Assembly: GCF_964187635.1 (NCBI RefSeq)
Contig: NZ_CAXLMO010000023.1
Location: forward strand, 18,816 to 82,815
Source: Seribacter sulfatis
GTDB lineage: Bacteria; Verrucomicrobiota; Verrucomicrobiia; Opitutales; Seribacteraceae
Length of the DNA stretch: 64,000 nucleotides
Direction of reading: 5' to 3'
Below are positions 16,501 to 25,923 of the stretch, piece after piece. Within the stretch, counting starts at the first letter, position 1. Each line of letters starts with the position of its first letter. The notes below the pieces were generated by a model. The model ran no database searches. It was not told the origin of the DNA and saw nothing but the letters and a program-made list of their open reading frames with translations. The position numbers and the translations under genes were made by a program.

Positions 16501-19500
16501 ATGGCTACAAAGGATAAAGATTTTGTTCATTTACATGTCCACTCGGATTTCAGTCTGCTGGATGGATGTTGTCGGATGGATCGTTTAATGGGGAGAGCAC
16601 AGGAACTGGGGCAGTCCGCCATGGCACTTACTGACCATGGGAACTTATTTGGTACGATTTCGTTTATTAAACAGGCTGAAAAACATGGGATTAAACCAAT
16701 CGTTGGTTGTGAAGGTTACATGGTAACGGATCATAAAAACGATGAGAAACCCGGAAGAGAAAATCATAAATCGTACCACATCGGTATGTTGGCGAAGAAT
16801 TATGAGGGCTATCAAAATCTATCTAAGGTCGTATCAGATGCCCATGTGGACGGATTTTATTACCGGCCACGAACGGATTTGGAAACCTTGGCGGAACATT
16901 CGAAAGGCTTGATCGGGTTTACCGGTTGCATGCAGGGTTGGGTGCCCCAATTAATTCTGCGGGGAAAAGAGGACGAGGCAGAAAAAGCGATGGGGCAGAT
17001 GATCGATATTTTTGGAAAAGAAAATTACTTCGTTGAGCTCCATAATCACGGGATTGAAGAACAGGCTCAACTTGTGCCTGTATTATTAAAATTTGCCAAA
17101 AAGTTTGATTTAAAGGTAATCGCATCCAATGATGTGCATTATGTGAAAGAGGAGGACTGGGCTCCCCATGATGCTCTGCTTTGTATACAGACCGGTTCCA
17201 AGATCGACGACGAGAATAGGATGCGGTACGATGCGAAACAGTTTTATTTGAAGTCGAGGGAGCAGATGGAGGAGTTATTTAGAGAGGCTCCTGAGTCAAT
17301 TACCAATACATTTGCCGTGGCGGAAATGTGTGAACTTAAGCTGCCCTTTGGGGAGAATCATTACCCGGTCTTTACTTTACCACCCGAGATTAATACCAAG
17401 GAGGTGGATAATGTGAAATACCTGAAACTTCTTTGTATTGAGGGATTAAAGGGGAGGTATGAAAAAGAGTACCTGGCTGAGGAACTTCGCGGGGAAGATA
17501 CCGATGAAAAAGTACGCGAGCTCAGTGAGCGGGTGGATTATGAATTGAGCGTGATTACCAAGACTGGTTTTAATGACTACTTTTTGATCGTTGCCGATTT
17601 TATGGGATGGGCAAGGGACCAGGATATCCCGGTAGGTCCGGGAAGAGGATCGGGAGCGGGTTGCCTGGTGGCCTATGTTTTAGGAATTACTGATATTGAT
17701 CCCTTACGATTTGGTTTATTATTTGAACGATTTTTAAATCCAGAACGGGTCTCACCCCCGGATTTTGATATCGATTTTTGTATGAGACGGCGGGGTGAGG
17801 TGATTGAATATGTCCGTGAAAAATATGGTCGCGATTGTGTGGCCAACATTATTACTTTTGGCACTTTTGGCGCAAAAATGGTGGTGAGAGATGTGGCCCG
17901 TGTGCGCGATGTACCCTATGCAGAGGCAGATAAACTGGCGAAAATGGTGCCCGATGATTTAAATATCAGTTTGGAGCAGGCCCTGGAAAAGAGTCCTGAG
18001 TTTCGACAGGAGTGTGAAACGAATCCAATTGCCAAGCAGATTATCGAGACGGGAAAAGTGATTGAAGGAATGGTGCGCAATGTGGGAACTCATGCGGCGG
18101 GAGTTATTATTGCTGACCGTCCATTACGGGAATTAGTTCCTTTAACCAGTCAGGATGGAGTTTTGACTACCCAATTCCCCAAAGACCCAGTGGAGGATTT
18201 GGGATTGCTCAAAATGGATTTTCTTGGGTTAAAAACTTTGACTGTTATTGCGGCGGCAGAGAAACATATTCGCGAAAAAGAAGGATTTGAAAAATTTCGG
18301 GTGGCCGATGTATCGCTTGAAGATGAAAAGACATTCGAAATATTAAACGAAGCCCGAACAATTGGGGTCTTTCAATTGGAATCAGATGGAATGCGTCGTT
18401 TGTGCAGGCAGATGAATATCTCCAATGTGGATGAGATTATTGCATTGATCGCACTTTACCGCCCTGGTCCGATGGAGTGGATTCCGGATTATATTAAAGG
18501 CAAGGAAGATCCCTCGACGATTAAATTCCCACATCCTTTATTGGAAGAGGTCTGTGAGGAAACCTATGGAGTGATGGTCTATCAGGAGCAAGTAATGGAG
18601 GCAGCCCGTCGAGTCGCGGGATATTCATTGGGTGGGGCAGATATTCTACGTCGGGCGATGGGAAAGAAGAAGCCCGAAGAGATGGCCAAGCAAAGAGAGA
18701 TATTTGTAACTGGTGCAAAAGAGACGAACGAGATTGCCGAAAAGAAGGCCAATGAAATTTTTGATATTCTCGAAAAATTTGCCGGGTACGGTTTTAATAA
18801 ATCCCACTCGGCTGCCTATGGAATTATCAGCTATCAAACGGGTTATCTGAAGGCTAATTTCCCCGTTCATTTTATGGCAGGTGTCCTCTCCTGTGAATTG
18901 GGTAATTCTGATAAACTATCCCATTTTATAGGCGAGTGTACCGAGATGAAAATCTTGGTCTTGGGACCGGATGTAAATGAATCAGGGGAGAATTTTACTC
19001 CAGTCGAGGGAGAAGAAGATAAAGCGGATTCAATTCGATTTGGTTTGGCCGCGGTCAAAGGAGTAGGGGATGCCCCGTCTGGTGTGATAGTAGAGGAGCG
19101 AAAAAATGGTCCCTATCTTAATTTCTCTGATTTCGTTGAACGAGTGGAAGGGAAAGCGGTAAATAAAAGAGTGCTTGAAAATTTGATCAAGGCGGGGGGA
19201 TTTGATTCCTTGGAGGATAGCCGCTCCGAATTACTTGCCGACTTAGACCGGGCGATGGGGGAGGCCCAATTGCGGAGGAAAGATAGGGAAGCGGGCCAAG
19301 TTAATTTATTTGATATGATGGGGGACGATTCCAGTGGGGGGAACTCGGCTGAAAACGGCGGATTTGCCCCGATTACGGATCGGCCTTCGGTTCCGAAAAT
19401 GGATGAGTTGGAAAAATTGGGCTATGAAAGGGCATTACTCGGATTTTTTCTTTCAGGTCATCCAGTTGATACTCTTGGTGGATTAGGACCTTTGTTAGAC

Positions 19501-20097
19501 GACATTACTTCTGATCAATTAGATAATTTGGAAAGTAAGCGATCTTTTCGTTTATGCGGAGTATTATCTGAAATCGAACGACGATATACCAAAAAAGATG
19601 CCAAGCCCTGGGCCCGATTTACTTTAATTGCAAAAGAAAAGGACTTTTCAATCCCCATGTTCCCGGAGGCTTTTGAGCAATATGGCTTACATTTGGAAGA
19701 GGGGAAAATTGTCGTGATGGAGGGAGTTGCATCGAAAAAAGACGGTGAGTTACGAACCAATGTGACCAATGTAAGACCGGTTGAGGATGCGATTTCGTCG
19801 CTAACCGAGGAAGTTACTTGGTTATTGGACCCGGAGCATAGAGGGGCAGAACAATTTACAAAGGACATGTTTGCCCTGGGAGAGAAGGGAGAAGGAGGGA
19901 CTTTGATTCGCCTTGCGTACGCACGAAATGGTGAGGACGAAGGTCTTGTGGTGGAAACCGATAGTCGATTTTCAATGCGTTTTTCCTCTTCGATTTTTAA
20001 GGATTGGCGTAAGCATGAATGCGTCAAGGGGGCACGGGTGCTCATACGAACTCCGGAACCCCCTCAAGAAAGAAAGTATGGAAAGAAAAATTTTTAA
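16501..20097 (+). CDS. dnaE: DNA polymerase III alpha subunit
   Basis: A 1198-residue replicative polymerase of the DnaE1 type, close to the usual 1160-1200. The N-terminal PHP domain opens with FVHLHVHSDFSLLDG. The palm carries PDFDIDF with metal-binding Asp423 and Asp425, and KMDFLGLKTL with the third Asp (Asp573). Fingers (RPGPMEWIPDYI) and a helix-hairpin-helix/beta-binding region follow. The C-terminus has the OB-fold (about 1010-1090) and a short terminal domain. It catalyses chromosomal DNA synthesis in the holoenzyme. Several PHP metal ligands look retained, so intrinsic exonuclease activity is possible. It precedes rpsU by 54 bases. Confidence 0.97.
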   Translation: MATKDKDFVHLHVHSDFSLLDGCCRMDRLMGRAQELGQSAMALTDHGNLFGTISFIKQAEKHGIKPIVGCEGYMVTDHKNDEKPGRENHKSYHIGMLAKNYEGYQNLSKVVSDAHVDGFYYRPRTDLETLAEHSKGLIGFTGCMQGWVPQLILRGKEDEAEKAMGQMIDIFGKENYFVELHNHGIEEQAQLVPVLLKFAKKFDLKVIASNDVHYVKEEDWAPHDALLCIQTGSKIDDENRMRYDAKQFYLKSREQMEELFREAPESITNTFAVAEMCELKLPFGENHYPVFTLPPEINTKEVDNVKYLKLLCIEGLKGRYEKEYLAEELRGEDTDEKVRELSERVDYELSVITKTGFNDYFLIVADFMGWARDQDIPVGPGRGSGAGCLVAYVLGITDIDPLRFGLLFERFLNPERVSPPDFDIDFCMRRRGEVIEYVREKYGRDCVANIITFGTFGAKMVVRDVARVRDVPYAEADKLAKMVPDDLNISLEQALEKSPEFRQECETNPIAKQIIETGKVIEGMVRNVGTHAAGVIIADRPLRELVPLTSQDGVLTTQFPKDPVEDLGLLKMDFLGLKTLTVIAAAEKHIREKEGFEKFRVADVSLEDEKTFEILNEARTIGVFQLESDGMRRLCRQMNISNVDEIIALIALYRPGPMEWIPDYIKGKEDPSTIKFPHPLLEEVCEETYGVMVYQEQVMEAARRVAGYSLGGADILRRAMGKKKPEEMAKQREIFVTGAKETNEIAEKKANEIFDILEKFAGYGFNKSHSAAYGIISYQTGYLKANFPVHFMAGVLSCELGNSDKLSHFIGECTEMKILVLGPDVNESGENFTPVEGEEDKADSIRFGLAAVKGVGDAPSGVIVEERKNGPYLNFSDFVERVEGKAVNKRVLENLIKAGGFDSLEDSRSELLADLDRAMGEAQLRRKDREAGQVNLFDMMGDDSSGGNSAENGGFAPITDRPSVPKMDELEKLGYERALLGFFLSGHPVDTLGGLGPLLDDITSDQLDNLESKRSFRLCGVLSEIERRYTKKDAKPWARFTLIAKEKDFSIPMFPEAFEQYGLHLEEGKIVVMEGVASKKDGELRTNVTNVRPVEDAISSLTEEVTWLLDPEHRGAEQFTKDMFALGEKGEGGTLIRLAYARNGEDEGLVVETDSRFSMRFSSSIFKDWRKHECVKGARVLIRTPEPPQERKYGKKNF

Positions 20098-20110
20098 GCT
20101 ATCTTCCGCC

Positions 20111-20138
20111 TTGACCTGTGGGCGTGAATCTTTACTTT
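20111..20138 (+). promoter_or_regulatory. possible promoter for rpsU
   Basis: TTGACC (20111-20116) and TACTTT (20133-20138) are spaced by 16 bases and would start transcription a few bases before the rpsU ATG at 20152. The -35 matches well and the -10 poorly. No strong ribosome-binding site is visible before rpsU. Confidence 0.3.
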
Positions 20139-20151
20139 AAACCTTTCTTAT

Positions 20152-20352
20152 ATGACAATTGAAATTAAATTACGTAAAGGCGAGCCTATCGATCGGGCAA
20201 TTCGTCGTTTAAAAAAGCGCCTCGACCGTGAAGGTACAATACGAGATGTGCGTGACAAGCGTTACTTTGCAAAACCTTCCGATAAAAAAAGAGAAGCCCG
20301 AAAGGTGGCAGCTTTTACCCAGATGCTTCGTACTCGTTACGAGAAAATGTAG
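20152..20352 (+). CDS. rpsU: 30S ribosomal protein bS21
   Basis: A 66-residue, very basic protein with the bS21 pattern: an N-terminal strand and IDRAIRRLKKRLDREG, then the Arg/Lys-rich helix SDKKREARKVAAF. bS21 sits near the anti-Shine-Dalgarno region of 16S rRNA and helps initiation. Length is normal. It lies between dnaE and the cyclase gene. A weak hairpin (20356-20382) follows its stop without a T run. Confidence 0.94.
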   Translation: MTIEIKLRKGEPIDRAIRRLKKRLDREGTIRDVRDKRYFAKPSDKKREARKVAAFTQMLRTRYEKM

Positions 20353-20415
20353 TTTCAAGGGAATCCTAATTGGATTTCTTGGTAAAAGTTAATTGAGGGG
20401 AGATCAAAAAATAAG

Positions 20416-22371
20416 ATGTCCCAATTAAATAATAGAATAACTCCGAGTCTTCGTGCGGAGTGGAAGTTATTTGATCAGGAAAATTCTTCTTCGATTGAGT
20501 ACCTTATTCTTTGTGAAAAAATGATCTCAGTTGGTGAGTTTTTGTTAGCCCATGATGTCGCAAAAGCAGGTCTGAGTATTCACAAAAATGACCGGAAGTT
20601 ATGTCAGCGAGCTGCTCATGCATTAAGCAAGGCAGGGTCTCCCAAACTTGCCTCTAAATTGCTAGAGGAGTTAGTTGGCGGAGGAGACAGGGGGGTTGAA
20701 ACACATAGCTTATTAGCCAGTGCCTACAAAGATTTGTGGGAGCAGGCAACCGATTCAGAATCCAAAAAGCAGTATGCAGAACTTGCAATTGCTCGATACG
20801 AGGAGGGCTTTTCCACCAATAGCTTTGATAATCTAAGGACAAGTCAGAGACAGGATTTGGAAACCCAATATTACCCCTGCATCAATATTTCATTTATGCA
20901 TTTTTTCTCCGGTAATGATGAGGCTGGAAAAGAATATGCAGAGAAAGCCTGGAAGATATGTGAAAAATTAAAGGCCGATGGAAAACATGATTATTGGATT
21001 CAAGCCACTGAGGCAGAAGCACTTTTACTACTAGGCTCGGTGGACGATGCGGTTTTTTCTTATACTGAGGCAGTGAAAATGACCGATGTTAAGCCTTCCT
21101 GGATTGCCAGCACTCGTAAACAGGCACTTCAAATTGCAAGTGCCTACGACGAGGAAGAGATCAGGCAGAAAATACAGAACGCATTCCCCACATTAGGAAT
21201 TGTGGCATTTTCTGGACATGTCTTGGACCGTCCTGGTTCAATTCCTCGTTTTCCACCCGAAGCAGAAGAAATTGCGAAAAAAGAAATTGTGGAATCCTTG
21301 GAAGAAATGGAGGCAAATTGTGGTTTTAGTTCTGCAGCTTGTGGTACAGATATCTTATTTCTTGAGACAATGAATGAGAGAGGTGGGGAAACACATATTT
21401 TTTTACCCTTTGCAAAGGAAGAATTTATTGAGACGAGTGTGAGACGGGCGGGGGGGAATTGGGTTGCTCGATTTGAAAGTGTTCTTGATCAGGCGACCTC
21501 CATTCATTTTGTGACCAAGGATGGATACAATGGGGAGGACACTCTGTATTCTTTCTGTAATGATGTGCTACTTGGATTTGCTGCGATGCGAGGCCGTGGA
21601 TTGGATGAAGATCCCAAGTTGCTCGTATTTTGGGATGGCCAGCCCGGCGCGGAAGGAGGAACTGGAGAATTGGTGAAAAAATGGCAAAAGAATTTTAATG
21701 ACCCTGTTATTATTGATGCAAATCGAGTGTTAGATGCAACTCCTGTAGCAAACGAGTTACCCTCTCACGGCGGAGAGACAAATCCGACATTCCTAATGGG
21801 GGGGGATGCTTCCTCAGTATTACCGCGTACAATCAAGACTATGCTTTTTGCAGATGTGGAAGGTTTTTCCCGTTTAGACGAAAGTAAAACTCCGTACTTT
21901 GTGGAAAAATTCCTGGGAGGGATATCCAGTATTATTGAACGACTTTCTGTACCTCCTGCCTTCGTGAATACTTGGGGAGATAGTTTTTTCGCAGTTTTTG
22001 ATAAATTAGAAGACGGGGTTGAATTGGCTCTTGAATTACGAGATTATTTTTCTAAAGGAGACTGGACTCAATTGGGAATGATGGAGGGGATGGAGGTTCG
22101 CATTTCAATGCATGCAGGACCGGCTTATGAAAAATTTGACCCCATCCTGGGAAAGTTAAATTTTTTCGGAAGTCATGTGAATCAGGCTGCCCGAATTGAA
22201 CCAATCGTACTGCCGGGTTCTGTCTTTGTTTCCGAAACAGTTGCGGCATTACTTTCTTTTGGACATGACGGATTTGATTTTGAATATGTGGGGAATTTAG
22301 AACTCGCCAAAAATTTTGGAAGTTATCCGATTTATATTCTACAACGAACTGGTTATCATTATGATGAATGA
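20416..22371 (+). CDS. TPR / SLOG-like / class III nucleotide cyclase protein
   Basis: A 651-residue soluble protein. Residues about 30-255 are helical TPR-like (resembling TRAFs-binding/DUF4071-type regions). Residues about 260-455 have a Rossmann-like layout with AFSGHVLDRP, CGTDILFLE (Cys309) and HIFLPFAKEEF, which I read as a SLOG-type nucleotide-sensing domain. Residues about 472-645 are a class III cyclase. It has metal-binding Asp480 (LFADVEGFSRL) and Asp522 (NTWGDSFF), and the transition-state pair Asn589/Arg593 (HVNQAARIE). At the two base-selecting positions (Lys/Asp in adenylate, Glu/Cys in guanylate cyclases) I read Asn518 and Asn582, so the product cannot be assumed to be cAMP or cGMP. 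It ends 12 bases before a TIR-domain gene in the same direction. Confidence 0.78.
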   Translation: MSQLNNRITPSLRAEWKLFDQENSSSIEYLILCEKMISVGEFLLAHDVAKAGLSIHKNDRKLCQRAAHALSKAGSPKLASKLLEELVGGGDRGVETHSLLASAYKDLWEQATDSESKKQYAELAIARYEEGFSTNSFDNLRTSQRQDLETQYYPCINISFMHFFSGNDEAGKEYAEKAWKICEKLKADGKHDYWIQATEAEALLLLGSVDDAVFSYTEAVKMTDVKPSWIASTRKQALQIASAYDEEEIRQKIQNAFPTLGIVAFSGHVLDRPGSIPRFPPEAEEIAKKEIVESLEEMEANCGFSSAACGTDILFLETMNERGGETHIFLPFAKEEFIETSVRRAGGNWVARFESVLDQATSIHFVTKDGYNGEDTLYSFCNDVLLGFAAMRGRGLDEDPKLLVFWDGQPGAEGGTGELVKKWQKNFNDPVIIDANRVLDATPVANELPSHGGETNPTFLMGGDASSVLPRTIKTMLFADVEGFSRLDESKTPYFVEKFLGGISSIIERLSVPPAFVNTWGDSFFAVFDKLEDGVELALELRDYFSKGDWTQLGMMEGMEVRISMHAGPAYEKFDPILGKLNFFGSHVNQAARIEPIVLPGSVFVSETVAALLSFGHDGFDFEYVGNLELAKNFGSYPIYILQRTGYHYDE

Positions 22372-22383
22372 GAACTTTTTAAA

Positions 22384-23853
22384 ATGATTTCCTCTGCTGA
22401 CATACCCGAACCTTTTGAGAGTTACTCAGGGGAAGGACCTTATGTATTTGTGAGTTATGCTCACGCGGACAAGATTCCCGTTTATCAATCTATGCGAGAA
22501 TTTCGTGATGCTGGGGTTAATATGTGGTATGATGAAGGCATACAACCTGCTGGAGAATGGGTGGAAGAGATTGCCCATGCCATTAAAAAGTCGGCAATAT
22601 TTGTTGTCTTTGTATCTCCTCGATCCGTTGATTCCCGCTTTGTTAAAAGTGAGGTGGGATATGCCCTGAGTGAAAATAAAGATATTCTCACAATTTATCT
22701 CGAACATACCACATTGCCAGCTGGACTATCTCTTTGCTTACAACAATTCCAATCGGTCTTTGTTTCGGAGAAGAATTGGCAGAAAAAAGCCGGCGCAACC
22801 TTGTTGGAAAAACTGAATGAAATCCCCAAGTTGGAAAAAGAAACAACTATAGTCGACCGGGGGCCAGTACCAGTAGATCATGGGGCTGAATTGTGGAAGT
22901 CCTGGGACCGGGTATGGATGGTCCAATTAAAGAGAGGTCTACAAAATGCTGAATCAAACGGAATACATTCGGAAAATGTGATCTCGAGCAGCCAGACCAA
23001 TGAGATTAAAAGACCCGTTCAGGAAACGATTCCAGATAAGAGTTCAATTTTAAAGCTTCGCGGTCGTCCAGGTCGTGGGAAGACAAGGCACCCGCTCGCA
23101 TTTGATGTATCGATTAATGAAGAGAGCCAGGGCCAGACTGACTTTCCCCAAGGGAATCATAATGATTACTATGCGGGAACTTTTTCGTGGATTCCATCCG
23201 GTAAGCTATCGATTTGGGTACCCTATGCAGAAGAACAAAGAGTGGTGGAGGTGGAGCACGGTTTTTGGCTCGGGCAATATTTAGTGACTCAGGAGGTTTA
23301 CACCCAAGTAATGGGAGCCAATCCCAGTTTTACAGATTCTGAAAGTGATTTATCGAATCAATCTTTACCGGTAAATAATGTATCCTGGCTGGATGCAGTT
23401 GCATTCTCCAAGGCATTATCAATTTTATCATCTACACAAGGAACCTTGCCCGCGGGGTATGAATATCGCTTACCTTCGGAAGTTGAGTGGGAATATGCCT
23501 GCCGTGCGGGGACATCGAGTTCCTATTATTTTGGCGATGAACCTGCCCAATTACATAACCACGCATGGTTTCGTGGAAACAGTGGAAAAAAAATTCATCC
23601 AGTTGGATTAAAAAGTCCCAATCCATGGAAATTATTTGATATGTACGGAAATGTTCGTGAATGGGTGGGGAATTCTTTTGTAAATACATTGTTGAATGAT
23701 AGTGAGCAGGATGAATTTCGTATTAGTCGGGGGGGTGCTTACATGAAAACTGCGGTGGAATGCCAATCATCGACCCGGTCCACAAATTCTTTATACCATC
23801 GATTTAGAAATTTAGGGTTCCGGGTTGCTTTGGCTCGTACCAATAATACTTGA
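22384..23853 (+). CDS. TIR-domain protein with C-terminal SUMF1/FGE-like domain
   Basis: A 489-residue protein without a signal peptide. Residues about 18-150 are a bacterial TIR domain: YVFVSYAHADK, MWYDEGIQPAGEW, VFVSPRSVDSRFVKSE, with Glu90 at the usual NAD-cleaving position. A basic linker (about 160-260) contains RGRPGRGKT. Residues about 266-489 form a SUMF1/FGE-sulfatase-type fold: SWIPSGKL, NPSFTDSES, PVNNVSWLDAVAFSKAL, YRLPSEVEWEYACRAG, DMYGNVREWVGN, ISRGGAY and GFRVAL. The paired active-site cysteines of true formylglycine-generating enzymes are not both present, so this is more likely a recognition domain. With the upstream cyclase it forms a sensor/messenger plus TIR effector pair. 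NAD hydrolysis and a defence role are inference. Confidence 0.8.
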   Translation: MISSADIPEPFESYSGEGPYVFVSYAHADKIPVYQSMREFRDAGVNMWYDEGIQPAGEWVEEIAHAIKKSAIFVVFVSPRSVDSRFVKSEVGYALSENKDILTIYLEHTTLPAGLSLCLQQFQSVFVSEKNWQKKAGATLLEKLNEIPKLEKETTIVDRGPVPVDHGAELWKSWDRVWMVQLKRGLQNAESNGIHSENVISSSQTNEIKRPVQETIPDKSSILKLRGRPGRGKTRHPLAFDVSINEESQGQTDFPQGNHNDYYAGTFSWIPSGKLSIWVPYAEEQRVVEVEHGFWLGQYLVTQEVYTQVMGANPSFTDSESDLSNQSLPVNNVSWLDAVAFSKALSILSSTQGTLPAGYEYRLPSEVEWEYACRAGTSSSYYFGDEPAQLHNHAWFRGNSGKKIHPVGLKSPNPWKLFDMYGNVREWVGNSFVNTLLNDSEQDEFRISRGGAYMKTAVECQSSTRSTNSLYHRFRNLGFRVALARTNNT

Positions 23854-23936
23854 AGCAGCGGTATTAATTCATCTGCAATTTTGAGGGATTTCCGTTGCTC
23901 TTTTGGGAAAGTAAATTCATTTTCTAGTCTTTTGTG

Positions 23937-25427
23937 ATGAGCGAAGATAAGCCAAATAGTACCCCTCAACAAGATACTCCACTTGATGGAAGCGATCAAT
24001 TTGCTGTCCGGCAAGCCAAACTTGAACAGATTCGTGAAAACGGGTTTGATCCATTTCGGTCGAATTGGGAACAAACGCATACCTCCACTGAAGCACAATC
24101 ACTTTTGACTGAAGACATGGAAGAAGGTCCAGAGGTCTCGGTTGCCGGGCGCATAGTGGCATTTCGTTTGATGGGAAAAGCATCCTTTTTAAAAGTCCTC
24201 GACCGAGATGGTAAGGTTCAGGCTTATGTGAGAAAAGATGAAATTGGAGAAGAGGAATATGCCACTTTCAAAAAATTGGATTTAGGCGATTTTATTGGTA
24301 TCCGAGGGAAATTGTTTCGCACTAAGACAGGGGAAGTAACCATCCGTGCACAGGAATATCGCTTGGTTTCAAAAGCCCTTCGTCCACTTCCTGAAAAGTG
24401 GCATGGATTAACTGATAATGATCAAATTTATCGTCAACGTTATTTAGATTTAATTGTGAACGATCAATCCCGTGAACGATTTCGTACACGGAGTCAAATT
24501 ATTCGAGAAATTCGAGAATTCTTTTGGAATCGGGATTTCTTGGAAGTGGAAACTCCGATGTTACAATCAGTTTCTGGTGGAGCAGCAGCCCGACCTTTTC
24601 GGACTCATTTTAATGCTCTGGATTGCGATTTTAATATGCGGATTGCCTTGGAACTTCATTTGAAAAGATTGTTAGTAGGTGGCTTCGATCGGGTTTTTGA
24701 AGTGGGCAGAGTTTTTCGAAATGAAGGACTTTCGAGGAGGCATAATCCAGAATTTACTATGTTGGAGGCTTATCAGGCTTATACGGATTATCGTGGAATG
24801 ATGGAATTAACTCAGTCCTTGATCCAACAAGTTGCGGAACGTTCTCTTGGTACTTTGCAGTTGGAGAGAAATGAGGGAGATGTAATTGACCTTTCGGGTA
24901 AATGGAGAGAAGCCAAGTACAAAGATTTAATTATCGATGCGGTGGGAAGGGATGACTGGTTTGAATTGCCTAAATCCGCCAAGTTGGAAAAAGCCAAAGA
25001 ACTTCGAATTGAAGTTGATCCAGAGTTAGAAGATTTTGAAGTTACTAATGATGTGTTCGAAAAAATTATTGAACACACCCTTATACAACCCACTTTTGTG
25101 ACCCATATCCCCAAAGAACTTTGTCCTTTGGCTAAGATCACCGAAGATGATTCCAGTACCATCGATGTGTTTGAATTATGCATTAATGGCCAGGAGATCG
25201 CACCGGCTTATTCTGAACAAAATGATCCTGCCGTTCAGCGTGATGCATTTATGAAACAAGTGGGTGAGGAGACTCAGGAATTAGATGATGATTTTCTTCT
25301 GGCTTTAGAACATGGCATGCCACCGGCCGGCGGCATGGGTTTAGGGGTTGATCGATTAGTTATATTTTTGACCAAGGCGGCCAATATTCGGGATACAATT
25401 CTTTTCCCTACCCTTCGACCTTTTTAA
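23937..25427 (+). CDS. lysS: lysyl-tRNA synthetase, class II
   Basis: A 496-residue enzyme (ATG at 23937; a GTG one codon earlier is also possible). After an N-terminal extension comes the anticodon-binding OB fold (about 60-160), then the class II catalytic core: motif 1 in REFFWNRDFLEVETPML, motif 2 in FRNEGLSRRHNPEFTMLE, and motif 3 in GMGLGVDRLVIFLT near the end. It charges tRNA-Lys with lysine in the cytoplasm. Length is standard. It follows the TIR gene in the same direction after 83 bases, so it may have its own promoter. Confidence 0.96.
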   Translation: MSEDKPNSTPQQDTPLDGSDQFAVRQAKLEQIRENGFDPFRSNWEQTHTSTEAQSLLTEDMEEGPEVSVAGRIVAFRLMGKASFLKVLDRDGKVQAYVRKDEIGEEEYATFKKLDLGDFIGIRGKLFRTKTGEVTIRAQEYRLVSKALRPLPEKWHGLTDNDQIYRQRYLDLIVNDQSRERFRTRSQIIREIREFFWNRDFLEVETPMLQSVSGGAAARPFRTHFNALDCDFNMRIALELHLKRLLVGGFDRVFEVGRVFRNEGLSRRHNPEFTMLEAYQAYTDYRGMMELTQSLIQQVAERSLGTLQLERNEGDVIDLSGKWREAKYKDLIIDAVGRDDWFELPKSAKLEKAKELRIEVDPELEDFEVTNDVFEKIIEHTLIQPTFVTHIPKELCPLAKITEDDSSTIDVFELCINGQEIAPAYSEQNDPAVQRDAFMKQVGEETQELDDDFLLALEHGMPPAGGMGLGVDRLVIFLTKAANIRDTILFPTLRPF

Positions 25428-25452
25428 GCATCTCCGTTCAATTCCCTCACTA

Positions 25453-25923
25453 ATGAAGGTTAAAAACAAGGGAGATCAACAAAAGGTTATAATCAAACCA
25501 GTCCTTTGGAGACAGACGGCGTTCACCTTATTTTTGTGTATTACGGCGTTCTTTTTTTCCATGGTAAATTATTTTGGAGTTCTTTTTAGCTGGGTAGCTA
25601 TGATTGTCTTTTTTATTTTAGCACTGCTCAATCTATTGGATCAACTTTTTCAATGGTCGCGATTATTGATTGATTCGGAGGGTTATTCCTTTCGCGGATG
25701 GTGGAGGAAACAGCATTATCGTCATGAAGAAATTGAAAGTTTTGATACTGAAATCTACGCGGCCCGCCCGCTTATTATAGTGAGTCTAAGAAAGAAATCT
25801 CAAAAGTTAAGGGGACTCAAAGATGAACCCATTGCATTTCCGTGTACATTTGGAAGACCGGTCGAGGATATACTGAAGGTTTTGCGTGACAACCACGACA
25901 AAACACCTCGTGCACTAGTCTAG
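25453..25923 (+). CDS. small two-TM protein with PH-like C-terminal domain
   Basis: A 156-residue protein with two adjacent hydrophobic helices (about 18-38 and 40-64), then a domain of about 85 residues with alternating strands (LLIDSEGYSFRGWWRKQHYRHEE, IIVSLRKK) and a final helix EDILKVLRDN. This is the layout of bacterial PH-domain/STM3941-like membrane proteins of unknown function. It starts 25 bases after lysS. Its 3' end overlaps the convergent ccsA gene by 9 bases. Confidence 0.55.
   Translation: MKVKNKGDQQKVIIKPVLWRQTAFTLFLCITAFFFSMVNYFGVLFSWVAMIVFFILALLNLLDQLFQWSRLLIDSEGYSFRGWWRKQHYRHEEIESFDTEIYAARPLIIVSLRKKSQKLRGLKDEPIAFPCTFGRPVEDILKVLRDNHDKTPRALV

Noticed and set aside
20356..20382. 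Hairpin after rpsU as a terminator
   Set aside because: The stem is interrupted and no T run follows.
23062..23085. Walker A-like GRPGRGKT and AT-hook-like RGRP sequence in the TIR protein linker
   Set aside because: It lies in a low-complexity basic linker with no preceding beta strand pattern and no Walker B, so it is most likely chance; a DNA-binding AT-hook is possible but unsupported by a single core.
20416..23853. Straight assignment of the cyclase/TIR pair as Pycsar
   Set aside because: The TIR protein lacks a visible cyclic-nucleotide-binding domain and the cyclase has added domains; kept as a finding, not as a named system.
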